From the NCBI RefSeq assembly GCF_008711285.1, contig NZ_VXDC01000012.1:1-64000 (forward strand): a DNA stretch of 64,000 nt. The letters run 5' to 3'. The position numbers and the translations under genes were made by a program. Position 1 is the first letter of the stretch, and every line of letters starts with the position of its first letter. Below are positions 25,336-34,306 of this stretch, piece by piece. Source of the stretch: Roseibium aquae (lineage in GTDB: Bacteria > Pseudomonadota > Alphaproteobacteria > Rhizobiales > Stappiaceae). The notes beneath the pieces are model-generated. The model worked only from the letters and a program-made list of their open reading frames with translations. It was not told the DNA's origin and searched no databases.

Positions 25336-25877
25336 CACTGGATCACCATTGATTCTAAAATAAGTTCCTCGACATGCCCTTCAGACCGGATTCTCGCCCG
25401 TTCGTTGAGATCTTCTCGCAGATGCTGCAGGGCGACGCCGCCTTCCAGATGCGTGATCGTGAGAGTGCGCAGAAACGCGATAATGTCCTCTTCGATCCGG
25501 CTGGACAGCACGTCCATCTGGGTCGGTTCAACCGCTTCGCTGAACACCACCGAAGCCTGGATCCGGACGAATGCATCCGCAGGCGCGGACAAGTTCGTCA
25601 CGATCGGATCGAGTTTCTTGAACCGGGCGTTTTCCGGATAGCTTGCGCCTTCGGGAAACTGTTCACGCTGCGCCTCGACTTCCGCCAGAACCCTCGTGCG
25701 CGTGTGATCCGCGACCTGGGTGGCCAGCAACACGCCGGCGCCGATGGAAATCAGGGTCATGAGCGTGAAGCTGAGCCAGAATGCAGAGGTGATTTCGGAA
25801 TTGTCGCCCTCCGTGCGCATGCGGCGGCGGCCCGTCAAGCCTGTCCCCGAGGCCGGAGATTGGATGATATTCGCCAT
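25335..25877 (-). CDS. fliL: Flagellar basal-body-associated protein FliL
   Basis: A 180-residue single-pass inner-membrane protein that associates with stators. After a cytoplasmic segment, one membrane helix lies at about 33-54 (FWLSFTLMTLISIGAGVLLATQV). The periplasmic domain shows the FliL signature F-LDPIVTNLSAPADAFVRIQASVVF and a C-terminal VEELILESMVIQ. It lies 20 bp after flgH and is coupled to fliP. Confidence 0.9.
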   Translation of the reverse strand: MANIIQSPASGTGLTGRRRMRTEGDNSEITSAFWLSFTLMTLISIGAGVLLATQVADHTRTRVLAEVEAQREQFPEGASYPENARFKKLDPIVTNLSAPADAFVRIQASVVFSEAVEPTQMDVLSSRIEEDIIAFLRTLTITHLEGGVALQHLREDLNERARIRSEGHVEELILESMVIQ

Positions 25878-25897
25878 AACCCTACCTCCTTTGCGGC

Positions 25898-26602
25898 CTA
25901 GAACGGGGTCACGATGTCGTAGATCTGCTGCCCCCAGCCGGGCTGCTGCACTTCGGTGATGCGGCCCCGGCCGCCATAGGAAATCCGCGCTTCGGCGATC
26001 TTGTTGTAGTCGATGGTGTTCCGGCTCCCGATGTCGCGCGGCCGCACGATCCCTCCGATCTGGAGAATGCGCATCTCGTAGTTGACGCGCACCTCCTGGG
26101 ATCCTGAGATGACAAGGTTTCCATTGGGCAGCTTGTCCGTCACAACGGCGGCAACGGACAGGCGGATATCCTCGGACCGGTCAATCGTGCCCTCACCGCG
26201 TGTGGTGGAGGACGAATCGGCGCTCAACGCGCCGTCGCCGCTGGTCGAACTGTTGTCGATGCCGCCCGAGAATGATCCGCCCAGCCCGATGCCCGACGTC
26301 CGGCTCCGATTGGAGGAATTGTCCAGTTCCGCGCGGTCGTTGATGGCGATGAGAACGGTCAGCACGTCGCCAACCTTGCGGGCGCGCGGATCGGCGAAGA
26401 AATTCTCCCGGTCCGACACCCACAGGGAATTGAAGTCCTTCCGCTCATCCGGCCCGAACGTGTTGAGCGGATAGATGGCCGGTGGCTGCGAGGCGAGCCC
26501 ATAACCAACCGGCGTCATGGTCGGCGCGCGGCCGACATCCTCCAGCTGGCCCGCACAAGCGCTCACACCAAGCGCCGCGAAGAGGCCAAGAACAATACGC
26601 AT
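25898..26602 (-). CDS. flgH: Flagellar L-ring lipoprotein FlgH
   Basis: A 234-residue outer-membrane lipoprotein forming the L ring. The lipobox VSAC gives Cys16 as the acylated residue. Typical stretches follow: SLWVSDRENFFADPRARKVGDVLTVLI, SGSQEVRVNYEMRILQIGGIVRPRDI and a C-terminal ARISYGGRGRITEVQQPGWGQQ. The ATG at 26602 overlaps the motE stop as TGATG and is preferred to a TTG one codon earlier. Confidence 0.95.
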   Translation of the reverse strand: MRIVLGLFAALGVSACAGQLEDVGRAPTMTPVGYGLASQPPAIYPLNTFGPDERKDFNSLWVSDRENFFADPRARKVGDVLTVLIAINDRAELDNSSNRSRTSGIGLGGSFSGGIDNSSTSGDGALSADSSSTTRGEGTIDRSEDIRLSVAAVVTDKLPNGNLVISGSQEVRVNYEMRILQIGGIVRPRDIGSRNTIDYNKIAEARISYGGRGRITEVQQPGWGQQIYDIVTPF

Positions 26603-27138
26603 CAAAAGCTCCGTTCCGAATTGGGATCGCTTATGCCGACCATGGTCTGGGTCAGTTGGGCCGCGCGGCCCGGGTCCATCTCATCCAGGATACCGCTCGC
26701 CTGGCGGGCCTTGAGTTTCAGAAGAACGCCCACGGCCGTGTCGTCATCGGTCGTTGCCAGCTGGGCGGCCGCCGCTTCGGGCCGCATCCGGGCGATGATC
26801 GTCACCACCTGGTCTTCGACCGCCGCGAGCATCTCCTCACGGCGTTCCACCCAGGCCTCGAATTCCACTTCGCGCCGCGCAAGCTCCTCGATCCGCTGGG
26901 CGAGGCGCGCTTCCAGCGAAATCAGTTTCCAGGCCTGCCAGGAGGCACGCGCATCGGCGGCCGACACTGCGTTGTTCTGGCAATACAAAACGGCATTGCG
27001 CGCGCTCTGTCCCGCGCCGGGTTCCTCGCCCGCGGACTGCGCGCTGACTGCCGCACCACCAGTCAGCACAAACAGTCCGCTCAAAAGGAGGGCGGCCCAG
27101 GACGGGCGGACAAACACGGGAGAGTGAACCATGGACAT
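26602..27138 (-). CDS. motE: MotE-like flagellar chaperone (MgtE_N-type)
   Basis: A 178-residue secreted protein. A signal peptide (about 1-32, ending GGAAVSAQ) is followed by a long coiled coil (about 60-110) and a short MgtE-N-like helical domain (ATTDDDTAVGVLLKLKARQASGILDEMDPGRAAQL). In Sinorhizobium MotE is the periplasmic chaperone that stabilises MotC. The start at 27138 has a GAGGGG site 6 nt away. A terminator lies upstream, so motE probably opens a second unit, motE-flgH-fliL-fliP. Confidence 0.8.
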   Translation of the reverse strand: MSMVHSPVFVRPSWAALLLSGLFVLTGGAAVSAQSAGEEPGAGQSARNAVLYCQNNAVSAADARASWQAWKLISLEARLAQRIEELARREVEFEAWVERREEMLAAVEDQVVTIIARMRPEAAAAQLATTDDDTAVGVLLKLKARQASGILDEMDPGRAAQLTQTMVGISDPNSERSF

Positions 27139-27226
27139 TGTGTCCCCTCTTGCTTCGGTCTCGAAAGGACCATCGCTGGCCCGGCTTGCGCGGGGCTGGT
27201 GACGGGCACCTGTTCGCCAAACCAAA

Positions 27227-27259
27227 AAAGGCCCCGGCTGGTGGCGAGCCGGGGCCTTT
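27227..27259 (-). terminator. Terminator inside the flagellar gene row, between flgI and motE
   Basis: A perfect 13-bp stem, AAAGGCCCCGGCT with AGCCGGGGCCTTT, is followed on the minus strand by TTTGG. It lies 30 bp past the flgI stop and splits the flgBC-fliE-flgGAI unit from motE-flgH-fliL-fliP. The 88 bp up to the motE start must then contain a promoter, or the terminator is leaky. Confidence 0.8.
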
Positions 27260-27288
27260 GCTCATTGTCGCCAGGGGCGCCGCGCCTG

Positions 27289-28389
27289 CTACTGGACCAC
27301 CAGATCGGCCTGAAGCGCGCCAGCTGTCTTGATCGCCTGCAAGATGGCGATAATACCGGTTGGCCTGAGACCTATCCGGTTGAGGCCGCGCACCAGGGTC
27401 GGAAGATCCGTGCCGCCCACGACGGCCAGTTGACCGCCCGCTTCCTGGGCATCGACATAGGTCCGGGGAACGACCACGGTCTGACCGTTTTCCGAGAACG
27501 GACCGGGCTGGGAGACTTCGGGGGCTTCCGTGATCCGCACCGTCAGGTTGCCATGCGTGATGGCAACGGTGGAAATCTGAACGTCCGCGCCGATCACCAC
27601 GGTCCCCGTGCGCTCATCGATCACCACCCGGGCGATCTGATCCGGCCGTATCCGTATCGCTTCTATTTCGGCGATGTAGCGCGTCTTGCTCACATCGAGC
27701 GGCGGCGTCAGGTCGACGGTCCGCAAATCCCGCTCGCGGGCGGTGTGCACGCCATAGCGCTCCAGCGAATACCGGTTTATGGCATCGGCGATCCGCACGG
27801 CGGTGCGGAAATCGGGATTGTTCAGTTCAAGAACGAGATTGGGGATCTGCCGCAACTCGGCTCCGACATCGCGCTCGACCAGAGCCCCGTTCGGCACCCG
27901 GCCGGACGTGGGGATGCCCTGGGTCAGGCTTTCGGCGAGACCCTGCTCGGAAAACCCGGAAACCGCCACAGGTCCCTGCCCGACCGCATAAACCTGGCCG
28001 TCCGCGCCCAGAAGCGGCGTTGCGACCAGCATGCCCCCGGCAAGCGATGTGGCATCGCCGAGCGAGGACACGCTGATGTCGATCCGCGAGCCTTTTCCGG
28101 CAAACGGGGGAAGCTCCGCGGTGACAACGACCGCCGCGACATTCCGGGTCCGCAGCCTGGCCCCCCGGACATTCACCCCCAGGCTGTCCAGCATGGATTG
28201 CAGCGACTGCTCGGTGAAGGGGGAGTTGCGCAGACTGTCGCCGGATCCCTTCAAGCCAATGACAAGGCCGTACCCGACAAGCTGGTTGTCCCGGACCCCC
28301 TGCAGCGAAGCCACATCCTTGATCCGAACCATCGCCATGGCCGGGTGGAGCAAACAAACGGACAGAAGGGCCGCCAAGAAAACGCGCAT
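27289..28389 (-). CDS. flgI: Flagellar P-ring protein FlgI
   Basis: A 366-residue periplasmic protein forming the P ring. A signal peptide ends at about residue 19 (LLHPAMA). The mature start MVRIKDVASLQGVRDNQLVG and GLVIGLKGSGDS are diagnostic, as is the C-terminal PTLVRGLNRIGLRPTGIIAILQAIKTAGAL. The ATG at 28389 follows the flgA stop by one base; five extra N-terminal codons in the same frame have no ribosome-binding site. Confidence 0.96.
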   Translation of the reverse strand: MRVFLAALLSVCLLHPAMAMVRIKDVASLQGVRDNQLVGYGLVIGLKGSGDSLRNSPFTEQSLQSMLDSLGVNVRGARLRTRNVAAVVVTAELPPFAGKGSRIDISVSSLGDATSLAGGMLVATPLLGADGQVYAVGQGPVAVSGFSEQGLAESLTQGIPTSGRVPNGALVERDVGAELRQIPNLVLELNNPDFRTAVRIADAINRYSLERYGVHTARERDLRTVDLTPPLDVSKTRYIAEIEAIRIRPDQIARVVIDERTGTVVIGADVQISTVAITHGNLTVRITEAPEVSQPGPFSENGQTVVVPRTYVDAQEAGGQLAVVGGTDLPTLVRGLNRIGLRPTGIIAILQAIKTAGALQADLVVQ

Positions 28390-28390
28390 A

Positions 28391-28855
28391 CTAGTTCTCC
28401 GCACGGATGGTTCCGTCGTTCTGAACGACGCCAGTCACGACCAAACCGCTGTCGACGTTTCGCACGCGCACGGTCTTCCCGGCCGATCCGGACTGCAGCG
28501 CTTCGACCTGCATGATGATCATCAGCCCCTGCTCCTGAAAGACCAGCCGCGCCGGCTCCCCGCGCTTGACGAGGACTTCATCGTGCACCGCATTGACCGG
28601 AATTGGACGGCCGGGCGGCAAGGTTCGGCGGGCGGTTTTCCCGACAACATCGTTCCTGTGCGGCACCACGGTGAACTCCTGCGCGGTTCTGCTTGGAAAC
28701 CTGCGCTCGATTAGATGCTGGTGGGTGATTTCATCGCCCGGATGAATGGTGGTTCGGGGAACGGGCAGTTGAACGCTGGAGGCTTGCGCCACAGCACCGG
28801 TCAGGAGGATGCCCAGGCCGAAAAGGGAACCGGAAAGTCGTTGTCTGATGCTCAT
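28391..28855 (-). CDS. flgA: Flagellar P-ring assembly chaperone FlgA
   Basis: A 154-residue periplasmic chaperone for FlgI. It has a signal peptide (about 1-25, ending AVAQA) and a SAF-like domain with VVGKTARRTLPPGRPIPVNAV and the C-terminal GKTVRVRNVDSGLVVTGVV. It is immediately upstream of its client flgI, with a one-base gap, and 23 bp after flgG. Confidence 0.9.
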   Translation of the reverse strand: MSIRQRLSGSLFGLGILLTGAVAQASSVQLPVPRTTIHPGDEITHQHLIERRFPSRTAQEFTVVPHRNDVVGKTARRTLPPGRPIPVNAVHDEVLVKRGEPARLVFQEQGLMIIMQVEALQSGSAGKTVRVRNVDSGLVVTGVVQNDGTIRAEN

Positions 28856-28878
28856 GGCCAGCCTGTTCCTCCCGCCTT

Positions 28879-29667
28879 CTAGCGGATGCCGTTGGTCACG
28901 GTGTTCGCCATTTCGTCGGCGGCCTTGATCACCTTGGAATTCATTTCATAGCCGCGCTGCGCAGAGATCAGGGCCGTGATTTCCTTTACGGGATCAACAT
29001 TCGACGCTTCGAGATATCCCTGCCGGACGATCCCAAAGCCCGGATCCCCGGGCACGCCGGCGACCGGTTCGCCGGATGCGTCCGTTTCACGGAACAGGTT
29101 CCCGCCGACCGGTTCAAGCCCGACGTCATTCGCGAAGTTGGCAAGCGTCAACTGGCCCAGTTCCCGGGGCTGCTGCTCACCATCGATCTGGGCAAAGACC
29201 TGACCCGATTCATTGACCACGATATCGATGGTGTTCTCGGGGAACACGATGGCCGGTTCCACCTGATAACCGTCGATGGTCACCAGCTGACCGTCGGCAT
29301 TCTTGTTGAACGAGCCGGCCCGCGTGTAAAGGATTTCGTTGTCCGGCCCGGTCACCTCGAACCAGCCGCGCCCATCAAGGGCGACATCCAGCTGGTTGCC
29401 CGTATTGGTCATGGTCCCCTGAACATGAAGCTTCCGGATCCCGGCCGTCTTCACCCCGAGACCGAGTTGAGCGCCCTCGGGCACCGGATCCTCGCCGCCG
29501 CGGTTCGGCACACCCTGCAGACGTTCGGCCTGGTAAAGCAGGTCCGAAAACTCCGCTTGGGCCCGCTTGAAGGCGGTGGTGTTCATGTTGGCGATGTTGT
29601 TTGCGACAACTTCAACATTGAGCTGCTGCGCGCTCATGCCGGTCGCGGCGATGGCCAGGGCCTTCAT
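28879..29667 (-). CDS. flgG: Flagellar distal rod protein FlgG
   Basis: A 262-residue rod protein, standard length. The N-terminus [20 protein letters not shown] and [20 protein letters not shown] motif, the central GRGWFEV and the C-terminal [19 protein letters not shown] are diagnostic of FlgG. It lies 40 bp after fliE. flgF, often nearby, is not in the window. Confidence 0.96.
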   Translation of the reverse strand: MKALAIAATGMSAQQLNVEVVANNIANMNTTAFKRAQAEFSDLLYQAERLQGVPNRGGEDPVPEGAQLGLGVKTAGIRKLHVQGTMTNTGNQLDVALDGRGWFEVTGPDNEILYTRAGSFNKNADGQLVTIDGYQVEPAIVFPENTIDIVVNESGQVFAQIDGEQQPRELGQLTLANFANDVGLEPVGGNLFRETDASGEPVAGVPGDPGFGIVRQGYLEASNVDPVKEITALISAQRGYEMNSKVIKAADEMANTVTNGIR

Positions 29668-29707
29668 GCTAGTCTCCCGAAATGGTCTGGGATCGGAGGG
29701 AGGGCCC

Positions 29708-30049
29708 TCAGATCGTCATGCGGCTGATTTCTTGATAGGCAGTCACCACCTTGTCGCGGATGGCGATCGCCGTCCGCAAGGAGGTCTCGGCGGCCATCAC
29801 GGCTTCAACGACCTGCTGGACGGATGCTTGCCCGTCCACACCGGCCAGCGCGGCCGCCTCGCCCTGCTTGACCCGGTCGATGGCGTCTTGCGACACAGCC
29901 GCCATGGTCTGCGAAAAGCTGGCGCCGGGCACGTCCGCCGTGCCGCCCATGTTGCCAAGTTCACCCGGCTGGACCGCGAAGCGGGTCTGGTTCGTGGACT
30001 TCAAAATGCCGTCCGTCGCGGACGACAAAGCGCTGATTTGATCGATCAT
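29708..30049 (-). CDS. fliE: Flagellar hook-basal body complex protein FliE
   Basis: A 113-residue protein that joins the MS ring to the rod. The C-terminal half ([37 protein letters not shown]) is the conserved FliE helix pair. It overlaps the flgC stop as ATGA, consistent with coupled production of rod parts. Confidence 0.93.
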   Translation of the reverse strand: MIDQISALSSATDGILKSTNQTRFAVQPGELGNMGGTADVPGASFSQTMAAVSQDAIDRVKQGEAAALAGVDGQASVQQVVEAVMAAETSLRTAIAIRDKVVTAYQEISRMTI

Positions 30050-30468
30050 CCTGTATCCCTCAACAGCCCGATATGGCGCATCACCATCTCGCGCGCCTGT
30101 GTCATGACTTTCAGATTGGCCTCATAGGAGCGGTTGGTCTCGCGCATGTCGGCGAGCTCCATGAGCATGTTGACATTCGGCATCTTGACATAGCCGTTCT
30201 CGTCAGCCGCCGGATGGCCCGGCTCGTACTCGACCGTGAACGGTGACTTGTCGACGCCGATGTCCTTCACCTTGACCATGTCGGCGCGGGAGGCACGGTC
30301 GAATTCGCTTTCGAAGGTTACGGTCTTGCGCTGATACGGATCGTCCCCCGCGGCCTCGCCGGTGGACCGGGCATTCGCCAGGTTTTCGGAAACCACCCGC
30401 AAGCGCTCGGATTGCGCTTTGAGGGCCGAGGAGGAAATCTGCATGGTCGCGCTGAGCGGATCGATCAT
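30046..30468 (-). CDS. flgC: Flagellar proximal rod protein FlgC
   Basis: A 140-residue rod protein. The N-terminal SALKAQSERLRVVSENLANA motif and the central GYVKMPNVNMLMELADMRETNRSYEAN are those of FlgC. It follows flgB by 4 bp and overlaps fliE. Confidence 0.95.
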   Translation of the reverse strand: MIDPLSATMQISSSALKAQSERLRVVSENLANARSTGEAAGDDPYQRKTVTFESEFDRASRADMVKVKDIGVDKSPFTVEYEPGHPAADENGYVKMPNVNMLMELADMRETNRSYEANLKVMTQAREMVMRHIGLLRDTG

Positions 30469-30472
30469 GGGG

Positions 30473-30850
30473 CTACCTCAAGCTGGACAGATACATGCGG
30501 TGAAACGACTTGGCGATCCCGGCATTGAGCGAGTGGTCGCGCGCCACCTGACCGGCCTTCATCAGCTCCTGTTCGATGCTGACAGAGTTGCCGGAATGGG
30601 TGACGAGCCAGCTTTCCGACTTCTTGACCTCAGACTGCCGCGCGACCTCGACGATCCCGCCCATGTGGCTGGTGTGGGTCGCCTTCATGGCCAATTGCGT
30701 CTTGCTGATCACCGAGGTGAAAGGCTCGATGTCCTTCGCACGGTAGCCGGGGGTATTCGCATTCGCCATGTTCTCGGCGATCGTCGCCTGGCGGACAGAC
30801 AGCCAGTTGTTGTTTTCCGAGACGAGTTTGTTCAGGAACACCGGTTCCAT
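30473..30850 (-). CDS. flgB: Flagellar proximal rod protein FlgB
   Basis: A 125-residue rod protein. The N-terminal WLSVRQATIAENMANANTPG motif and C-terminal KAGQVARDHSLNAGIAKSFHRMYLSSL fit FlgB. The ATG at 30850 has GGAGG 5 nt upstream; the same frame continues upstream for 90 codons of unlikely composition. It is the first gene of the flgBC-fliE-flgGAI unit, so the operon promoter should be in 30851-31085. Confidence 0.93.
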   Translation of the reverse strand: MEPVFLNKLVSENNNWLSVRQATIAENMANANTPGYRAKDIEPFTSVISKTQLAMKATHTSHMGGIVEVARQSEVKKSESWLVTHSGNSVSIEQELMKAGQVARDHSLNAGIAKSFHRMYLSSLR

Positions 30851-31085
30851 GAATGCCTCCAAGCCGTTTGGTTCGCCTCTACAGCTAGCCGGGGAAGCTT
30901 GTCCGAGGCTTTTGGACCATGGATGAGGGTTTCCCGGTCCACGATGGCCTCTGTCCCGTGCTGGCGTTGCCGGTGTTGGCCTGGCCGGTGCTGGCCTGGC
31001 CGGAACCGGCCGCCGCAAGCTCCGGACAATTTGAACGCGGCACGATCTGGCCTTTGAGACCGGCCCTGTCGAGAGGTGTCCCCGC
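30851..31085. other. Divergent region upstream of flgB with short GC-rich direct repeats
   Basis: A 235-bp gene-free stretch between flgB and the plus-strand secreted-protein gene. It contains short imperfect direct repeats of the type GGCCTGGCCGGTGCTGGCC around 30970-31015. No clear -35/-10 pair or sigma-54 site could be recognised. Confidence 0.4.
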
Positions 31086-31589
31086 ATGACCGCCTTCCCC
31101 TGCCATTTGCCCCCGGCCAAACTCCGGCTCCGTCTGGCGGCCTGGCCGCCGCTGTTGCTTCTGGCCCTCCTTCCGCTCGCCGGCGGAACGAGCGTGGCCG
31201 CCCAATCGATTGACTGCGATGCGCAGGCGCGGGCTTATGCGGACTCTTATCTTGGACGCGGAAACCGGGATCTTGATATTCTGGACGGAGCCATGGGCGG
31301 CGCTGTTGCGGGCGGGGAATGGCGCGGGGACAGCGGGGCCCGGCGCGGTGCGCGGGCGGGCGCGGCTCTTGAGGTTCTCGACAATCTGGCAACCTACCCC
31401 GGCGGCTGGCAAGGGCTCTACGACATGGCCTATCAGGAGTGCATGCGGCGCAATTCTCCCGTCGAGCACCGTCCGCGCAGTCTTGGCGATCCGGCTTACC
31501 GCCCGCCCCTGGCCCGGCCGGCCTATCCTCCGGTTCCCGCGCGCCCACCGGCACCGCTGGAGCCTGCCATGCCTCGGGCGGGCGATTAA
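31086..31589 (+). CDS. Hypothetical secreted glycine/proline-rich protein
   Basis: A 167-residue protein with a signal peptide (about 1-40, ending GTSVAAQ). A central glycine-zipper-like segment (DILDGAMGGAVAGG..GARRGARAGAAL) suggests membrane insertion or oligomerisation. Two cysteines (IDCDAQ, QECMRR) flank it, and the tail is Pro-rich. A GAGAGG site precedes the ATG. I do not recognise the family. It is divergent from the flagellar operon and directly before a PilZ gene, but a link to motility is a guess. Confidence 0.6.
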   Translation: MTAFPCHLPPAKLRLRLAAWPPLLLLALLPLAGGTSVAAQSIDCDAQARAYADSYLGRGNRDLDILDGAMGGAVAGGEWRGDSGARRGARAGAALEVLDNLATYPGGWQGLYDMAYQECMRRNSPVEHRPRSLGDPAYRPPLARPAYPPVPARPPAPLEPAMPRAGD

Positions 31590-31645
31590 GGCCCGCCGTG
31601 GACTTTTAACGCAGCGTAAGACTGGCGCAAGGAAACAGTGCCAGC

Positions 31646-31981
31646 GTGAACGGCATGAAGGACCAGAGACTCCATCCGCGCCGGCGGACACGCCTCCGCC
31701 CCGGCAAGATCGCCACCACGGGAAACACCTTCCTGTGCGAGTGCACCATCTACGATGTGTCGGATGCCGGAGCCCGCTTGCGCGTCGCTCCGAATGTGGT
31801 GATCCCCGACGAGATCATCGTTCTGGACGAGGTGCAGAACACGGTGGCCGAGGCAGAGGTCCGGTGGCGCGACGGCCTGTATATCGGCGTCGCCTACGTC
31901 TTGCCCCCGGCCGATCTCAAGCTGTTCAGTTCCGAGCAGTTGCGCGGTTTGACCCGCCGGTATTACGGGGTCACCGACTAA
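31646..31981 (+). CDS. PilZ-domain protein, probable c-di-GMP receptor
   Basis: A 111-residue single-domain protein. The two PilZ ligand motifs are present: an arginine run (HPRRRTR, about 10-16) and DVSDAGARL (about 38). The start is uncertain: the GTG at 31646 has AAGGAAAC at a fair distance, while an ATG three codons later (31655) is further from it. Its place beside a flagellar cluster suggests c-di-GMP control of motility, but it does not resemble YcgR (no YcgR N-domain). Confidence 0.8.
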   Translation: MNGMKDQRLHPRRRTRLRPGKIATTGNTFLCECTIYDVSDAGARLRVAPNVVIPDEIIVLDEVQNTVAEAEVRWRDGLYIGVAYVLPPADLKLFSSEQLRGLTRRYYGVTD

Positions 31982-32169
31982 AGCTATTCCCGGTCAGGTT
32001 GAGGCGGCACGCTCCAATCTGACCAACTACTCGCTCGCCATTCTGAGGTGTCAGATCCCCGGACGAGGGTGGGCCGAGGCTGCCGCCCAGGGGCGGGCCG
32101 CTGCCGGGGCATCGGAACATCCTCTCAAGGTTTGCTTGAGCCGCCGCGCACTGGCGTGCCCCAGTTCGA

Positions 32170-32457
32170 TCAGGACAGAAGCCACGCAGCCCCCCAAATT
32201 CCTCCGGTCAGCATGGCCGAAGCGATCCCCGCCATCCCGATCGCGGAGGAAATCGTGACAAGGCTTTTCAGCAGGGGCTCGCCGCCAGCTTTCAACAGAA
32301 TGATCCGCGCGCCGAAAAACAAGCCGAGGATCGGAAAAAACAGCACGAACGTCCGGGCCGCAAAGCTGGCATCGGCACGGTCCGCCGCGATCAGCTGCCA
32401 TGCCGCAAGGACCGCCACATAGCAAAAAACAAGTCCGTAAATCAGTCTGCGGCGCAT
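32170..32457 (-). CDS. Small hypothetical membrane protein
   Basis: A 95-residue protein with three hydrophobic segments (about 5-24, 35-53 and 66-92) and a positively charged N-terminus (MRRRLIYG). I recognise no motif. It is convergent with the PilZ gene and divergent from the hydrolase gene that follows. Composition and hydrophobic pattern support a real gene; no function can be assigned. Confidence 0.55.
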   Translation of the reverse strand: MRRRLIYGLVFCYVAVLAAWQLIAADRADASFAARTFVLFFPILGLFFGARIILLKAGGEPLLKSLVTISSAIGMAGIASAMLTGGIWGAAWLLS

Positions 32458-32569
32458 CGAAAAACCTGTCCCGTCCGAGTGGGGCCTCTTCCAAGCCAGG
32501 GTTGCCGGCCAATCCGGCAGGACCCATGACCGTATAACTACGGGCGAAAGGCACTGAGCGGTTTTCCCG

Positions 32570-34168
32570 ATGGCTTTTGTGCGACACTATGGCGGGGGTG
32601 CGCAGAAGATTGGACCGGCAAGCATGCTGAAGTCGACGGGGACGGGTGAACGCGGGACCCAAAAGGGGTCCAGGGCGAGGGTCATGGTGACGGTGGCCGT
32701 CGCCGGTCCGCTGATTGTCCTTGTCCTTATGTGCTTGCTGCAGCTTCGCCAGCAATTCGACGGGGTGCAGACACAAACGACCTGGATCGGGGACACGCCC
32801 GTTACAGTGTACCGGCCGATCGGTGCCAGCCAGATGCCGCACGAAAAACTGCCGGTTCTGGTCGCACACGGGTTTGGCGGCTCCCGGCAAATGATGGAGG
32901 CCCTGTCGAGCGCGCTCGCCCGCGCGGGCCACCCGGTTCTCGCCTTCGATTTCATCGGCCATGGCCGTCATCCAAAGCCCTTGTCGCCGCAAGTGACGCA
33001 GATCGAGGGAACGACCCGCCAGCTTGTGACCCAGACGATCGACATGCTCGCCGCTGCCCGCACGATGTTTGGCGCCCAGGACGCCGTTGCCTTGCTCGGC
33101 CATTCCATGGCGACCGATATCGTGGTCCGCGCGGCCCGTGAGACCGGCGAGACAGGACCCGTCGTCGCCATCTCCATGTATTCCGATGCGGTCACGCAGG
33201 CATTTCCGGCCAGATTGCTGGTCATTTCTGGCCAATGGGAACCGCATTTGCGGGCAATTGCCCTTGAAAAACTGCGTCTTGTGCAGCCCGGCGCCGCCGA
33301 AAACACAACCGTGACATCGCCAACGGCCGAACGCCGGGCCGTTTATGCCCCGCTGACGGAACATGTCGGGGTCCTCTACAGTCCCCAAACACTGGCCGAA
33401 GCGGTGAGCTGGATCGGCGGCGCACCGGCCCCGTCCACCGGATTGGCTGCAACCATGCCCCGGCCGGGGCTTTGGATCCTGGGAACGCTTGCCGGTCTGT
33501 GGGCCTTGTTCTGGCCTGTGTCCCGCCTGCTTGCGAACGACAGCCCCGCCCCCGCGGCGGTACCCGCCCGGCGGTTCATCGGCTGCGCGCTGCTGCCCGC
33601 CCTCCCGGCCGGGCTCGTCCTGGTGTTGCCAGTTCCCGCCCCCCATGATCTTGCCATCTTCGGCCCGCTGACCGCCTTTTTTGCTGTTTGGGGCGGGTTG
33701 CAGCTCGCGCTGCTGCGTCCGAGTTCGTTTACCCTCCGGCGGATCGACATCGGCGCGGCCTGTCTGCTGCTTGTCTGGAGTATCGGTGTCTTTGCACTTG
33801 CGATGGATGCGATCTGGGCCGCTTTCGTTCCGAGCGGCCCCCGGCTGGCCCTGTTCGGACTGCTGACTTTGGGCACGGTGCCGTTTCTGATCGCCGATCA
33901 GCTTCTGACCGACCGGGCCGCGCTGTGGCGGGTCTGGCTGCTCCGGGTCGCCCCGCTCGTGACGCTTGGCGCTGTCATGTCCATCTTGCCCACGAGCCTG
34001 GGCGTCGGTTTCACGGTCCTGCCCGTGCTGGCGCTGTTTTATCTGGTTTACGGAACCATGGGCCGCTGGGTGGCGCGCCGCGCCGGCCCAACTGGCCCTG
34101 CCCTTGCCCTGGGGATCATTCTGGCCTGGTCGATCGCGGCCTCCACGCCGCTTTTCGCGACAGATTGA
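32570..34168 (+). CDS. Membrane-anchored alpha/beta hydrolase with a C-terminal multi-helix domain
   Basis: A 532-residue protein. One membrane helix (about 40-62) is followed by an alpha/beta-hydrolase domain: VLVAHGFGGSRQMMEALSSAL, FDFIGHGRHP and nucleophile elbow GHSMATD (Ser at about 185). The C-terminal half (about 300-530) has about seven hydrophobic helices, an unusual pairing. The start is uncertain: ATG 32570 is the longest frame, but ATG 32684, 8 nt after AGGG and just before the first helix, is also likely. The substrate is unknown. Confidence 0.75.
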   Translation: MAFVRHYGGGAQKIGPASMLKSTGTGERGTQKGSRARVMVTVAVAGPLIVLVLMCLLQLRQQFDGVQTQTTWIGDTPVTVYRPIGASQMPHEKLPVLVAHGFGGSRQMMEALSSALARAGHPVLAFDFIGHGRHPKPLSPQVTQIEGTTRQLVTQTIDMLAAARTMFGAQDAVALLGHSMATDIVVRAARETGETGPVVAISMYSDAVTQAFPARLLVISGQWEPHLRAIALEKLRLVQPGAAENTTVTSPTAERRAVYAPLTEHVGVLYSPQTLAEAVSWIGGAPAPSTGLAATMPRPGLWILGTLAGLWALFWPVSRLLANDSPAPAAVPARRFIGCALLPALPAGLVLVLPVPAPHDLAIFGPLTAFFAVWGGLQLALLRPSSFTLRRIDIGAACLLLVWSIGVFALAMDAIWAAFVPSGPRLALFGLLTLGTVPFLIADQLLTDRAALWRVWLLRVAPLVTLGAVMSILPTSLGVGFTVLPVLALFYLVYGTMGRWVARRAGPTGPALALGIILAWSIAASTPLFATD

Positions 34169-34306
34169 TTTTCCGCGCTGCTCGAGGTGACCGACGCGCG
34201 GTCCGGCCCGAAAATGGGCCGCACAGGCGCGCAAGCAGGCCGGCCGGCCGCAGGTGCCGCGACACCGGATCCGGCAAAAGCCTCCCCGGTCCGCGAAAGG
34301 GCGGGA

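Noticed and set aside
32051..34234. 727-codon open frame on the minus strand
   Set aside because: It lies opposite the hydrolase gene, its translation is rich in Arg, Gly, Gln and His with no family resemblance, and it has no ribosome-binding site. It is a by-product of GC-rich third positions.
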